From the NCBI GenBank assembly GCA_029858545.1, contig JAOUFA010000139.1:1-8894 (forward strand): a stretch of 8,894 nucleotides of DNA, in the 5' to 3' direction. Position numbers and translations under genes: made by a program. This stretch comes from Betaproteobacteria bacterium (GTDB lineage Bacteria; Pseudomonadota; Gammaproteobacteria; Burkholderiales; SG8-39). This document shows positions 1 through 6,504 of the stretch, piece by piece. Below the pieces are notes generated by a model. The model was not told where the DNA came from and searched no databases. It saw only the letters and a list, made by a program, of their open reading frames with translations. How positions within the stretch are numbered: the first letter of the stretch is position 1; the number at the start of each line of letters is the position of its first letter.

Positions 1-671
1 TGGATACGCGCTGCAGCTACTACAACCAGACCGAGGAATGGCGCAAGGCGATCAACTACTGCTACAAGAAGGACGGCGACGTGTGCTGGGTCGCCACCGC
101 GAGCAAGCGTTGCGTGGCGGTATCGTCGACCGACACCGCACCCGCGTTGATCGCGCTCGGTGCAAAGGTGACCTTGGTGTCGACCTCCGGCAGCCGCGAA
201 GTGGCGCTCGAGGATTTGTACAAGAACGACGGCATGGAATACCTTTCACGCAGGTCTGATGAGATCCTCACCGAGGTGAGATTCGCGGCACCGGGCTGGA
301 AGAGCACCTACTGGAAACTGCGCCGGCGCGGCTCGTTTGATTTTCCGCTGCTTGGCGTCGCGGCGGCAGTGAAGCTCGCGAAGGACGGCACGGTCGAGGC
401 GGGGCGCATCGCGCTCGGCGCGGTGGCTTCGCGGCCGTTCCTGGTTCCCAAGGTGAGCGAGGCGCTCGTCGGCAGGAAGCTGACCGACGACGTGATCGCG
501 GAAGTTGCCGCGACGGTTGGCTCACGTGCGAAGCCCATGGACAACGCGGACATGGACATCTACTGGCGCAAACAGGTGACGCCGGAGTTCGTCGGCTACG
601 CGCTCAGGGAGTTGCGTGGTGATGACATGCGCGCGATGCGCATGAGGATTGCGCGGCAGACGGTGGGCTAG
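1..671 (+). CDS. hcrB: 4-hydroxybenzoyl-CoA reductase beta (FAD / extra [4Fe-4S]) subunit-like, 5'-truncated by window edge
   Basis: The frame is open from base 3 to the TAG at 669-671, giving 222 residues with no start in the window. It belongs to the FAD-binding subunit of the xanthine oxidase family. The visible part starts with a cysteine loop: C4, C20, C28 and C37, spaced C-x15-C-x7-C-x8-C. From memory this is the spacing of the four ligands of the extra [4Fe-4S] cluster in HcrB of Thauera aromatica, which most family members lack. Next come the end of the FAD domain (DTAPALIALGA, about 44-54) and the CO-dehydrogenase-type flavoprotein C-terminal domain (about 85-222, with FDFPLLGVAAAVKL). 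About 118 N-terminal residues should lie upstream of the window, which fits a 320-340 residue protein. The known enzyme reductively removes the phenolic hydroxyl of 4-hydroxybenzoyl-CoA, giving benzoyl-CoA. The catalytic molybdenum and 2Fe-2S subunits are not visible, so a related substrate is possible. Confidence 0.75.
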   Translation, partial: DTRCSYYNQTEEWRKAINYCYKKDGDVCWVATASKRCVAVSSTDTAPALIALGAKVTLVSTSGSREVALEDLYKNDGMEYLSRRSDEILTEVRFAAPGWKSTYWKLRRRGSFDFPLLGVAAAVKLAKDGTVEAGRIALGAVASRPFLVPKVSEALVGRKLTDDVIAEVAATVGSRAKPMDNADMDIYWRKQVTPEFVGYALRELRGDDMRAMRMRIARQTVG

Positions 672-1028
672 CGCGGGTCATTCGGGCCACCCGGTTGGCG
701 GCGTCGATTCGCCTCCGGCAGGCGACCGGGAGGTGCCTGCGGTTGCCCGATCGTCCGGTCCCGCATCCGCTGCGTGCGGCACAGCCTGGGAATAATCCGT
801 ACGTCGCGTTTCCATTGTGGTTGTCGGGAACCCACCGGCACAATCCGACTGCGTGTGGTTTGATGCCCGAACACCCGGGCACTTGCTGCGAGATGCGAGG
901 TTGCCGCCGGGTCGAGGGCGAGTCGGGGCGACACGAACAGAACAACGATCCCTTATAGTTACTGGTCGGTCATTCGAGCGGGAACGAGTCCCCGGGTGGC
1001 ACAGGGATAATTCTCATGCGGGGTCGGA
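672..1028. other. Intergenic region without a convincing gene
   Basis: These 357 bases separate the hcrB-like gene from egtB. Open frames here are short, very arginine-rich and match no family I know. The region contains small GC-rich inverted repeats: TCGCCT at 709-714 pairing with AGGCGA at 720-725, and TGCCCG at 864-869 pairing with CGGGCA at 876-881. Neither is followed by a T-run, so neither is a convincing intrinsic terminator. The first could still fold in the 3' end of the hcrB transcript. The distal part probably carries the egtBD promoter. Confidence 0.6.
929..959 (+). promoter_or_regulatory. Possible sigma70-type promoter for egtBD
   Basis: TATAGT at 954-959 matches the -10 consensus at five of six positions and lies in a locally AT-richer stretch of an otherwise GC-rich gap. 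GCGACA at 929-934 is a weak -35 match (four of six) at a slightly long spacing of 19 bases. Transcription would start near 966 and leave a leader of about 60 bases before egtB. This is pattern matching only, and no operator was recognised. Confidence 0.3.
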
Positions 1029-2345
1029 ATGGGCTCGGGCGTCATCGCAACTCCTAGGTTTGGTGCGTCCGATTCCGGCGTGTCGAAGGTCGATGCGCGG
1101 GACCGCGAAACGTTGCGACAGCGGTACCGCCGGGTGCGCGCCGAGACCGAGCGGCTGGCGGAGCCGTTGTCGGAGGAAGACCAGGTCGTGCAGTCCATGG
1201 CCGATGCCAGTCCGACGAAGTGGCATCGCGCTCACGTGACCTGGTTCTTCGAGACGCTCGTGCTGGCCGAGCATGTGCCTGGTCACGAGGCCTTCGATCC
1301 GCAGTACCGATACCTGTTCAACTCCTATTACGAATCGGTCGGTTCACATCCCCCGCGCCCGGAGCGTGGTCTTCTGACCCGTCCGTCCGCAGCCGATATC
1401 GTCGCTTACCGTCGCCATGTCGATGCGGCGATGGAGGCCTTTATCGCTACGGCATCGTGCGCCAGCTGGAACGCCGCCGTGCCGCGAATCCTTCTCGGAC
1501 TTCACCACGAGCAGCAGCATCAGGAATTGATTCTGATGGATATTCTGCATGTCTTCTCGTGCAATCCTGTCTTGCCGGCATACCGAAAATACCGCGCCGC
1601 GGCAGCGCACGCGGCGCCGCAACTTTCTTGGCGCGAATTCGGCGGCAAGATCTTCGAGATCGGTCATGCCGGAGCGGATTTCTCCTACGATAACGAAAGG
1701 CCGCGCCACAAGGTCTACGTTGGCGCATTCCGTCTCGCCTCGCGTTTGGTGACCAATGCCGAATGGAAGGCGTTCATCAGCGATGGGGGGTATGCGCGCC
1801 CGGAACTGTGGCTGTCGGACGGCTGGGCGACGGTGCGGCGCGAGGGCTGGCGCGCGCCATTGTATTGGCTCGAAAGCAACGGGGAATGGCGCGGGATGTC
1901 GCTTTCCGGCCTTCAACCCATCGAGGATACGGCGCCGGTCTGCCACATCAGCCTGTACGAGGCGGATGCCTATGCGCGCTGGGCAGGCAAGCGGCTGCCC
2001 ACGGAGGCCGAGTGGGAAGTCGCCGCACGCCGCTTGCCGGTGGAGGGCAATTTCCTGGATTCCGGTTTGTTGCGCCCGGCGCCGGCGCCTGGCGCCACGG
2101 GGCTCGAGCAGATGTTCGGCGATGTATGGGAGTGGACGCAAAGCGCCTATGCGGCGTATCCGGGGTTCAAGACCGAGGCAGGCACGCTCGGGGAATATAA
2201 CGGCAAGTTCATGTCGAACCAGTACGTCCTGCGCGGTGGTGCATGCATCACCCCGGCCTCGCACCTGCGTGCCACGTACCGGAACTTCTTTTACCCTCAT
2301 ATGCGCTGGCAGTTCGCCGGCCTGCGTCTGGCTGAGGATACGTGA
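1029..2345 (+). CDS. egtB: Ergothioneine biosynthesis protein EgtB (hercynine oxygenase, sulfoxide synthase)
   Basis: The product is 438 residues, a normal length for EgtB. This non-haem iron enzyme uses O2 to join hercynine to a thiol donor (gamma-glutamylcysteine or cysteine) as a sulfoxide. The N-terminal DinB-like helical domain (about 25-190) holds the expected facial triad: H69 in WHRAH, then H160 and H164 in HHEQQHQE. The C-terminal domain (about 205-436) is of the formylglycine-generating-enzyme type, with NAEWKAF, RLPTEAEWEVAAR, FGDVWEWT, LRGGA and FAGLRLAED. A tyrosine pair, Y100-Y101 in FNSYYES, resembles the paired active-site tyrosines described for the cysteine-using type II EgtB of Chloracidobacterium; this assignment is tentative. 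The ATG at 1029 has only a weak upstream GG-rich site. A GTG at 1080 is an alternative, since the first 20 residues are unconserved. The stop overlaps the egtD start (GTGA), implying coupled translation. Confidence 0.95.
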   Translation: MGSGVIATPRFGASDSGVSKVDARDRETLRQRYRRVRAETERLAEPLSEEDQVVQSMADASPTKWHRAHVTWFFETLVLAEHVPGHEAFDPQYRYLFNSYYESVGSHPPRPERGLLTRPSAADIVAYRRHVDAAMEAFIATASCASWNAAVPRILLGLHHEQQHQELILMDILHVFSCNPVLPAYRKYRAAAAHAAPQLSWREFGGKIFEIGHAGADFSYDNERPRHKVYVGAFRLASRLVTNAEWKAFISDGGYARPELWLSDGWATVRREGWRAPLYWLESNGEWRGMSLSGLQPIEDTAPVCHISLYEADAYARWAGKRLPTEAEWEVAARRLPVEGNFLDSGLLRPAPAPGATGLEQMFGDVWEWTQSAYAAYPGFKTEAGTLGEYNGKFMSNQYVLRGGACITPASHLRATYRNFFYPHMRWQFAGLRLAEDT

Positions 2346-3325
2346 AGAGTTACGCCGCCGTCGATCTCGGACCGCTGCACGATTTCGTGGAATTCACGCC
2401 GGCGTCGGAGGAATTCCGTGCCGACGTGATGGCGGGATTGGCATTGCCGCAGAAGCAGCTCGCGGCCAAGTATTTTTACGACGCTCGCGGGTCGCGCCTT
2501 TTCGATCGCATCTGCGAGTTGCCAGAATACTATCCGACGCGAACCGAAACGGCGATCCTGCGCGACCATGCAGGTGCTTTTCGCACGCTGATCGGCCCGC
2601 ATGCGAGCCTGATCGAATTCGGCAGCGGATCGAGCAGCAAGGTGCGCGTATTGCTCGATACGCTGGAATCGATCGCCGCGTATGTGCCGGTCGACATTTC
2701 GCGCGAGCATCTGCTCGCCTCGGCCAAGGAACTGGCGGAAGCTTATCCCGATCTGCGGGTGTTGCCGGTTTGCGCCGATTACACTCGACCATTCGAGATT
2801 CCCACAATTCCCGGTGAGCGGGCGCGGGTCGGCTTTTTCCCCGGTTCGACGATCGGCAACTTCACGCACGAGGAGGCGGTGCGATTTCTGCGCGCCGCCG
2901 CTATCGATCTCGGCACGGACAACGGCTTGTTGATCGGTGTCGATATGCCGAAGGATGCCGGCATCCTGCACGCCGCCTATAACGACACCGCGGGCGTGAC
3001 GGCCGCATTCAACAAGAACATTCTGCGCCGGATCAACGACGAACTCGGCGGTGATTTCGATCTCGACGCCTTCGAGCACGACGCACGCTGGGTGGCCGAG
3101 GCGAGTCGTATCGAGATGCACTTGGTGAGTCGCAATCGGCAGAGGGTGCATGTCGGTGGCCGGTCGTTCGGTTTCGCGGCGGGCGAATCGATCCACACCG
3201 AGAACTCGCACAAGTACGATGTCGGCGGGTTCCACACCCTGGCGGCCCGCGCCGGATGGCGCGCCGTGAGTCACTGGGTCGACGCCGACCGGCTTTTTTC
3301 CATTCACTATCTACGCGTCGCATGA
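2342..3325 (+). CDS. egtD: L-histidine N(alpha)-methyltransferase EgtD
   Basis: The product is 327 residues, the usual size of the family. EgtD trimethylates the alpha-amino group of histidine with three S-adenosylmethionines to give hercynine, the substrate of EgtB. Family landmarks in order are ICELPEYYPTRTE (57-69), the SAM-binding loop IEFGSGSSSKVR (91-102), YVPVDIS (114-120), the FFPGSTIGNF loop with N173 (165-174), IGVDMPKD (198-205), AAYNDTAGVTAAFN with Y213 (211-224), and the histidine-binding strand IHTENSHKYD with E287 and S289 (284-293). It ends in SIHYLRVA, as family members typically do. The start is a GTG at 2342 that overlaps the egtB TGA by four bases. No egtA, egtC or egtE gene lies beside the pair, so the thiol donor and the C-S lyase must come from elsewhere in the genome. 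Confidence 0.96.
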   Translation: MKSYAAVDLGPLHDFVEFTPASEEFRADVMAGLALPQKQLAAKYFYDARGSRLFDRICELPEYYPTRTETAILRDHAGAFRTLIGPHASLIEFGSGSSSKVRVLLDTLESIAAYVPVDISREHLLASAKELAEAYPDLRVLPVCADYTRPFEIPTIPGERARVGFFPGSTIGNFTHEEAVRFLRAAAIDLGTDNGLLIGVDMPKDAGILHAAYNDTAGVTAAFNKNILRRINDELGGDFDLDAFEHDARWVAEASRIEMHLVSRNRQRVHVGGRSFGFAAGESIHTENSHKYDVGGFHTLAARAGWRAVSHWVDADRLFSIHYLRVA

Positions 3326-3418
3326 CGTTCCGGAAACCAGGCGCGGCGAGTCACGCTAGCGATCGACTCGCGGGAAACCTCGAGCGCCTCTGGAAGGCGA
3401 AGGAACGCAGACTCCAGA
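3326..3418. other. Convergent intergenic gap with inverted repeats
   Basis: egtD (+) and the permease gene (-) end tail to tail across this 93-base gap. A perfect 7-base inverted repeat, GCGAGTC at 3346-3352 and GACTCGC at 3365-3371, has a 12-base loop. A second short stem follows: CGCCT at 3385-3389 with AGGCG at 3395-3399. Both could fold in RNA made from either strand, and the position is right for bidirectional transcription ending. There is no T-run on either side, so a classic intrinsic terminator is not shown. Confidence 0.4.
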
Positions 3419-5119
3419 TCAGTGGTCGAAATGAAACCAGATTGAAACGCGGGGTCCCTGGTGTTCGACCCGTACGCGATCAGCGTTGCGGCGCAGCAGG
3501 AATCCCGCGAGCCGCATGGAGCCGGCGTCGGTGTCGCGAATTTCCTGAGTGCTCGGGCGCCGCTCGGGCATTTCGAGCGCGCTGCCCTGGTAGCTCAGTC
3601 GCAGGTCGAAGTCGAACTCGTCGAAGCGCGCCTGTAGTTCGAGGTCTCCCGTGGCGTGGCCGTGCTCTATGACCGCTTCGATGAGTTGGCCCGCGCCGAA
3701 CACCGCGCGGTTGACGATGTCCGGGCGCGCGCCCCAGCGCGCGCCGTTGCGACGCAGGAATTCCTCCACCTTTGGCGCATCGTGTGCATCGGCGCGCAGC
3801 GACATTTCCACGGTCTGGCGCACGCCGATGCGAAACAGGAGATTCAGCGCCAGCGCAGCGAGCGTGCCGAACACGAGGGATGACCCAATGAGCGGCTTGA
3901 ACCATGCGGGCGAGCCGGCGGCAATGGTCGGGATGACCTCCACGGTTACTCCGGCAATCAGACCCAACCCGATCGTCAGCGTGCGGCGCGAGTCGAGCAG
4001 GCGCGAGGTGATGACCTGCAGGCCGTTGATGAGGATGAAGCAGGCGGCGAACACCAGTGCCGCGCCCATCACCGGGCGTGGCATAAGTGCGAGGACCGCG
4101 GCGACCTTCGGGGTCAATGCGAGGGCGAGGAAGACTGCGCCCACCGCGTAGCCGACGCGCCGACTCGCGACCCCGGTCGCGGCGGCGAGCCCCACCGAGG
4201 GCGTACCGGTGTTGATCCCGACTCCGCCGAGCAGACCCGAGAGGATGCTACCCAACCCGTCGGCGATGACACCTTTCGAATTGGACGCGCTGTCGGGTCG
4301 CACCCAGGCCGCGTCGTTCGTGCGCTGGCAGATGGTCAATGTGCCGACGGCCTTCATCGCCGCGGCGAGCGCGGCCACTGCGAAGGCGGTGGCGAGACTC
4401 GCATCGAACGACCAGGAAACATGCATTAGTGTCGGCAGCGCGATCCACGGCGCCTCGGCCAATCGATCGAGGTCAGCGGGAGGAAACAGGCCGAACCCTG
4501 CGGAGGCAATATAGCCGACAGCCATGCCGATCAGCGCGCACAGCATGCGCGCGAAGCCCCGGCCCCAGATGTTGAGGAAGATCGTGACCCCGAGGGTCAA
4601 CACGGCGACGGTCCATTCCGCGCCGCTCGGCGCCTGTGTGCTGCCGCCGAGAAGAGTGCGCACTCCCACCAGTGCGGCCGTCATGCCGATCAGAAGTATG
4701 ACCAAACCGGAGAGTTCCACCGGGACGAACGCACGCAACCGGTGCAACGCGCGTGCAAGCAGGGATTCGATCAGACCGGCGAACATCGTCATGCCGAATA
4801 CCAACGGAAGCCCTCCCATCTTCACTGCAAGCAGCGACGGTGCCATGTAGGTCGCGGTAAAGGTCGACGGACAGAGGTAACCCGAACCGACCGGCCCTCT
4901 GGGCGCGCTTTGCAGGAAAGTTGCCAGACCGAGAATCGCCATGCCCAGCGCGAGCAGCGCGATAACGGCATCCGTTGATACGCCGGCAAGCCGGAAGATC
5001 AGCAGCGGGTAGACAAGATTGATCGCGATCACCCCGACGTGCTGAGCGGCATTGAGCAGCGTAACGGAATGCGGTGGAATCTCATTCACACCGTAGAGGA
5101 GGTTTTCCGGCTTCTTCAC
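3419..5119 (-). CDS. NCS2-fold (xanthine/uracil permease-like) transporter with C-terminal degenerate RsbW/GHKL-like domain
   Basis: The product is 566 residues, against roughly 430-480 for ordinary NCS2 permeases. Residues 1-435 are highly hydrophobic with family landmarks: LLYGVNEIPP (7-16), the TM1 QH motif Q26-H27, GSGYLCPSTFTATYMAPSL (78-96), VELSGLVILLIGM (134-146), ADGLGSILSGLLGG (286-299) and TPSVGLAAATGVASR (306-320). The C-terminal part (about 436-566) is soluble and resembles an RsbW-type ATPase fold, running from the MSLRADAHDAPKVEEFLRR strand and helix through GAGQLIEAVIEHG and DLRLSYQGSALEMP to SMRLAGFLLRRNADRVRV. The N-box Glu and Asn align with Q478 and A482, and the G1 Asp with Y510, so ATP binding looks lost. 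Residues aligned with the key TM8 Glu and TM10 E/Q-N of nucleobase transporters are K256, P307 and S308, so the substrate cannot be named. The GTG start overlaps the STAS gene stop (GTGA). Confidence 0.85.
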   Translation of the reverse strand: MKKPENLLYGVNEIPPHSVTLLNAAQHVGVIAINLVYPLLIFRLAGVSTDAVIALLALGMAILGLATFLQSAPRGPVGSGYLCPSTFTATYMAPSLLAVKMGGLPLVFGMTMFAGLIESLLARALHRLRAFVPVELSGLVILLIGMTAALVGVRTLLGGSTQAPSGAEWTVAVLTLGVTIFLNIWGRGFARMLCALIGMAVGYIASAGFGLFPPADLDRLAEAPWIALPTLMHVSWSFDASLATAFAVAALAAAMKAVGTLTICQRTNDAAWVRPDSASNSKGVIADGLGSILSGLLGGVGINTGTPSVGLAAATGVASRRVGYAVGAVFLALALTPKVAAVLALMPRPVMGAALVFAACFILINGLQVITSRLLDSRRTLTIGLGLIAGVTVEVIPTIAAGSPAWFKPLIGSSLVFGTLAALALNLLFRIGVRQTVEMSLRADAHDAPKVEEFLRRNGARWGARPDIVNRAVFGAGQLIEAVIEHGHATGDLELQARFDEFDFDLRLSYQGSALEMPERRPSTQEIRDTDAGSMRLAGFLLRRNADRVRVEHQGPRVSIWFHFDH

Positions 5120-5478
5120 TGGGGCGGTGCGGCTGCGAGGCGGGCGCGCAGTTGCAGTGCACAGTCCTCCCGCGACGACTGGATAAGGAAGACTTCGTCA
5201 AAGCCGCCGATCGTAAACAGGCGGCGCACCTCGCCATTCAGACCGCATAAGGCGAGGTGGCATCCGCCGTCTTCGCCTGCTTTGGCCGCCACCAGCAAGG
5301 CGCGGAATCCGGCGCTGCTCAGGTACGCCACCTGACTTAGATCGACAATCAGCCCGGCCTGGCCGCCCCTCACGAGCGCACACAGACGTTCCTGCAAATC
5401 GCTTGCGGTGCTACTGTCGATGCGGCCCCTGACCTCGATGGCCGGAAATTCGTGCCACTGCGTTGCGACCATATCCAT
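5116..5478 (-). CDS. Stand-alone STAS-domain protein (anti-sigma factor antagonist-like)
   Basis: The product is 120 residues, essentially a single STAS domain like RsbV or SpoIIAA. In a partner-switching circuit such proteins are phosphorylated by an RsbW-type kinase and reset by a PP2C phosphatase; the unphosphorylated form binds its partner. Visible features are VRGRIDSSTA (16-25), VDLSQVAYLSSAGFRALLVA (45-64) and CGLNGEVRRLF. The acceptor serine is probably S55 in SSAG, aligned with the phosphorylated Ser of DS(S/T)G in Bacillus; the preceding Asp is Ser here. The frame is open further upstream to 5649, but that extension overlaps the preceding gene and is basic and unconserved. The ATG at 5478 has a clear GAGGGGGA ribosome binding site at 5484-5491. 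The stop overlaps the permease start, so STAS and permease are probably made together. Confidence 0.93.
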   Translation of the reverse strand: MDMVATQWHEFPAIEVRGRIDSSTASDLQERLCALVRGGQAGLIVDLSQVAYLSSAGFRALLVAAKAGEDGGCHLALCGLNGEVRRLFTIGGFDEVFLIQSSREDCALQLRARLAAAPPQ

Positions 5479-5483
5479 GCTAA

Positions 5484-5491
5484 TCCCCCTC
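5484..5491 (-). promoter_or_regulatory. Ribosome binding site fixing the STAS gene start
   Basis: Read on the minus strand, GAGGGGGA lies five bases before the ATG at 5478. It is the best Shine-Dalgarno match in this operon. It decides for the 120-residue product over the longer open frame that begins inside the upstream gene. Confidence 0.7.
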
Positions 5492-5542
5492 AGATGACCG
5501 TTCCGCACGCCGAGATTCGGTCGTGCGAAAGTTGTCCTGCGA

Positions 5543-6343
5543 CTAATCTTTCGGCGACGCGTGCAACGCGTGCAGAGCCGCTTCTCTGCTGGCAGCGACG
5601 CGCAGAATTTGCGCCAGTCCGGCGCGCTCGACGAGTTGCGCAAGATCATCGCGCAACCCGCATACCACCAGTCCTCCCCCGGCGCGCTCGGCCAGATTTG
5701 CGGCGAACAGCAGGGCCCAGAATCCCGCGCTGCTGATATAGGTCACGAGGCTCAGATCAACTGCGAGTTGCCGCGCACCGGCGCCAATGAGTTCTTCGAG
5801 ACGCGTCTTCATCGCGTGCGCATTGGCCGTGTCGAGCCTGCCCGAGACGCTCAGCACCGAGGTCTCTCCGTGTCGCACATCGGACATATTCAGCGATGAG
5901 GTCCGCTCCGCGGGGCTTCCCGCGCTCTGAATTCGTTTGGCGACGCACAGGGAGTTGCCCGTGGCCTCGCGCCGATAGCTGATCCGGTCGCACAGCGCGC
6001 GAACGAATGTGATTCCGAGCCCGCCTTCGCCTCTTCGGGCACGCTCGGCCGTGAGTTTGTCGACGCGCGCACGCGTCGGGTCGAAGGCGATGCCGTCATC
6101 CTCCACCACGGCGAGCAGATCGCCGCCGGACAGTTCCAGCGCGACGCGGATTTCGTGTTCGGCGTCGTCGGTGAAGGCGTGGCGAATCACATTGCTCAGG
6201 ACTTCATCGAGTACCACCTGCATCTCATGCACGAGGCGTTGCGGCACGGCATGCCGCGCACAGAACGCATCGACCATGTCCGCGACGCATCGAATTTCAG
6301 GCAGGCGATTGATGATCGTGATTTTCGCGGAATGCACTGTCAT
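5543..6343 (-). CDS. RsbW-like serine kinase (HATPase) fused to a STAS domain
   Basis: The product is 266 residues with two domains. Residues 1-137 form a GHKL ATPase of the anti-sigma-factor kinase type: N-box LDEVLSNVIRHAF with E47 and N51, G1 box VVEDDGIAFDP with D82 and G84, and G2 box RGEGGLGITFV (104-114). The ATP-binding residues are intact, so it is probably an active protein-serine kinase. Residues 152-262 are a STAS domain with VSGRLDTANA, VDLSLVTYISSAGFWALLFA (195-214; probable acceptor S205) and VVCGLRDDL. Kinase and a likely substrate therefore share one chain. The STAS half is clearly similar to the downstream free STAS protein, including SSAGF, CGL and a shared SRE near the end, suggesting duplication. 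A methionine at 153 (ATG at 5887) could allow internal initiation of a STAS-only form, but no good ribosome site was seen. The gap to the next gene is 64 bases. The start at 6343 lacks a strong Shine-Dalgarno. Confidence 0.92.
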   Translation of the reverse strand: MTVHSAKITIINRLPEIRCVADMVDAFCARHAVPQRLVHEMQVVLDEVLSNVIRHAFTDDAEHEIRVALELSGGDLLAVVEDDGIAFDPTRARVDKLTAERARRGEGGLGITFVRALCDRISYRREATGNSLCVAKRIQSAGSPAERTSSLNMSDVRHGETSVLSVSGRLDTANAHAMKTRLEELIGAGARQLAVDLSLVTYISSAGFWALLFAANLAERAGGGLVVCGLRDDLAQLVERAGLAQILRVAASREAALHALHASPKD

Positions 6344-6504
6344 GGATCAATTTTGGCGGCCCGGTATGATAAGCTTTCAAGACTAGTACGCAATCCCTCT
6401 TTCTTGCCTCATATCCCGGGACGCACCGGAGTCGGCTTGGCCGCATGCTGCAGCGTCGGGCGCTCAGGAGTTTCGCCCTGGTGACTAACATAGGCGAACA
6501 GCGC
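6344..6504. other. Divergent intergenic region between the kinase-STAS operon and the phosphatase gene
   Basis: This gap separates two divergent transcription units that belong to the same signalling module. It is less GC-rich near 6345-6410 than the neighbouring genes, as expected for promoters. A minus-strand promoter candidate is listed separately. On the plus strand TATGAT at 6365-6370 overlaps it, but no fitting -35 was found. If the phosphatase starts at 6445 or 6481 rather than 6505, the gap is shorter. Confidence 0.55.
6366..6393 (-). promoter_or_regulatory. Candidate sigma70-type promoter of the kinase-STAS / STAS / permease operon
   Basis: Reading the minus strand, TTGCGT (6393-6388) is followed after 16 bases by TATCAT (6371-6366), which matches the -10 consensus at five of six positions. 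Transcription would start close to 6359, leaving a leader of roughly 16 bases before the ATG at 6343. Position and spacing fit well. The -35 element is weak. Confidence 0.45.

Noticed and set aside
668..1239. Several 80-140 codon open frames on both strands in and beyond the gap before egtB
   Set aside because: Composition is dominated by Arg, Pro and Cys, they overlap each other and egtB, and none has a convincing start site or a known domain.
1756..2817. Plus-strand open frame of about 353 codons crossing the egtB/egtD junction
   Set aside because: It is a frame-shifted shadow of both genes, rich in Arg, Cys and Ser, with no recognisable domain.
1344..3307. Two long open frames on the minus strand (about 318 and 336 codons) opposite egtB and egtD
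   Set aside because: They are antisense to well-conserved genes, have Arg-rich non-family sequence, and are expected in GC-rich DNA where stop codons are rare.
3419..5119. Idea that the permease is a SulP/SLC26 anion carrier with a STAS tail
   Set aside because: The membrane part has NCS2 landmarks (QH in TM1, GSGYL, ADGLGS), and the tail lacks the STAS acceptor block. It fits a degenerate GHKL fold better.
5479..5649. N-terminal extension of the STAS protein by 57 residues
   Set aside because: It overlaps the end of the kinase-STAS gene, is basic and unlike STAS proteins, and a strong ribosome binding site precedes the ATG at 5478.
6365..6370. TATGAT as a plus-strand -10 for the phosphatase gene
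   Set aside because: No acceptable -35 lies at the right distance. The overlapping minus-strand candidate has better spacing.
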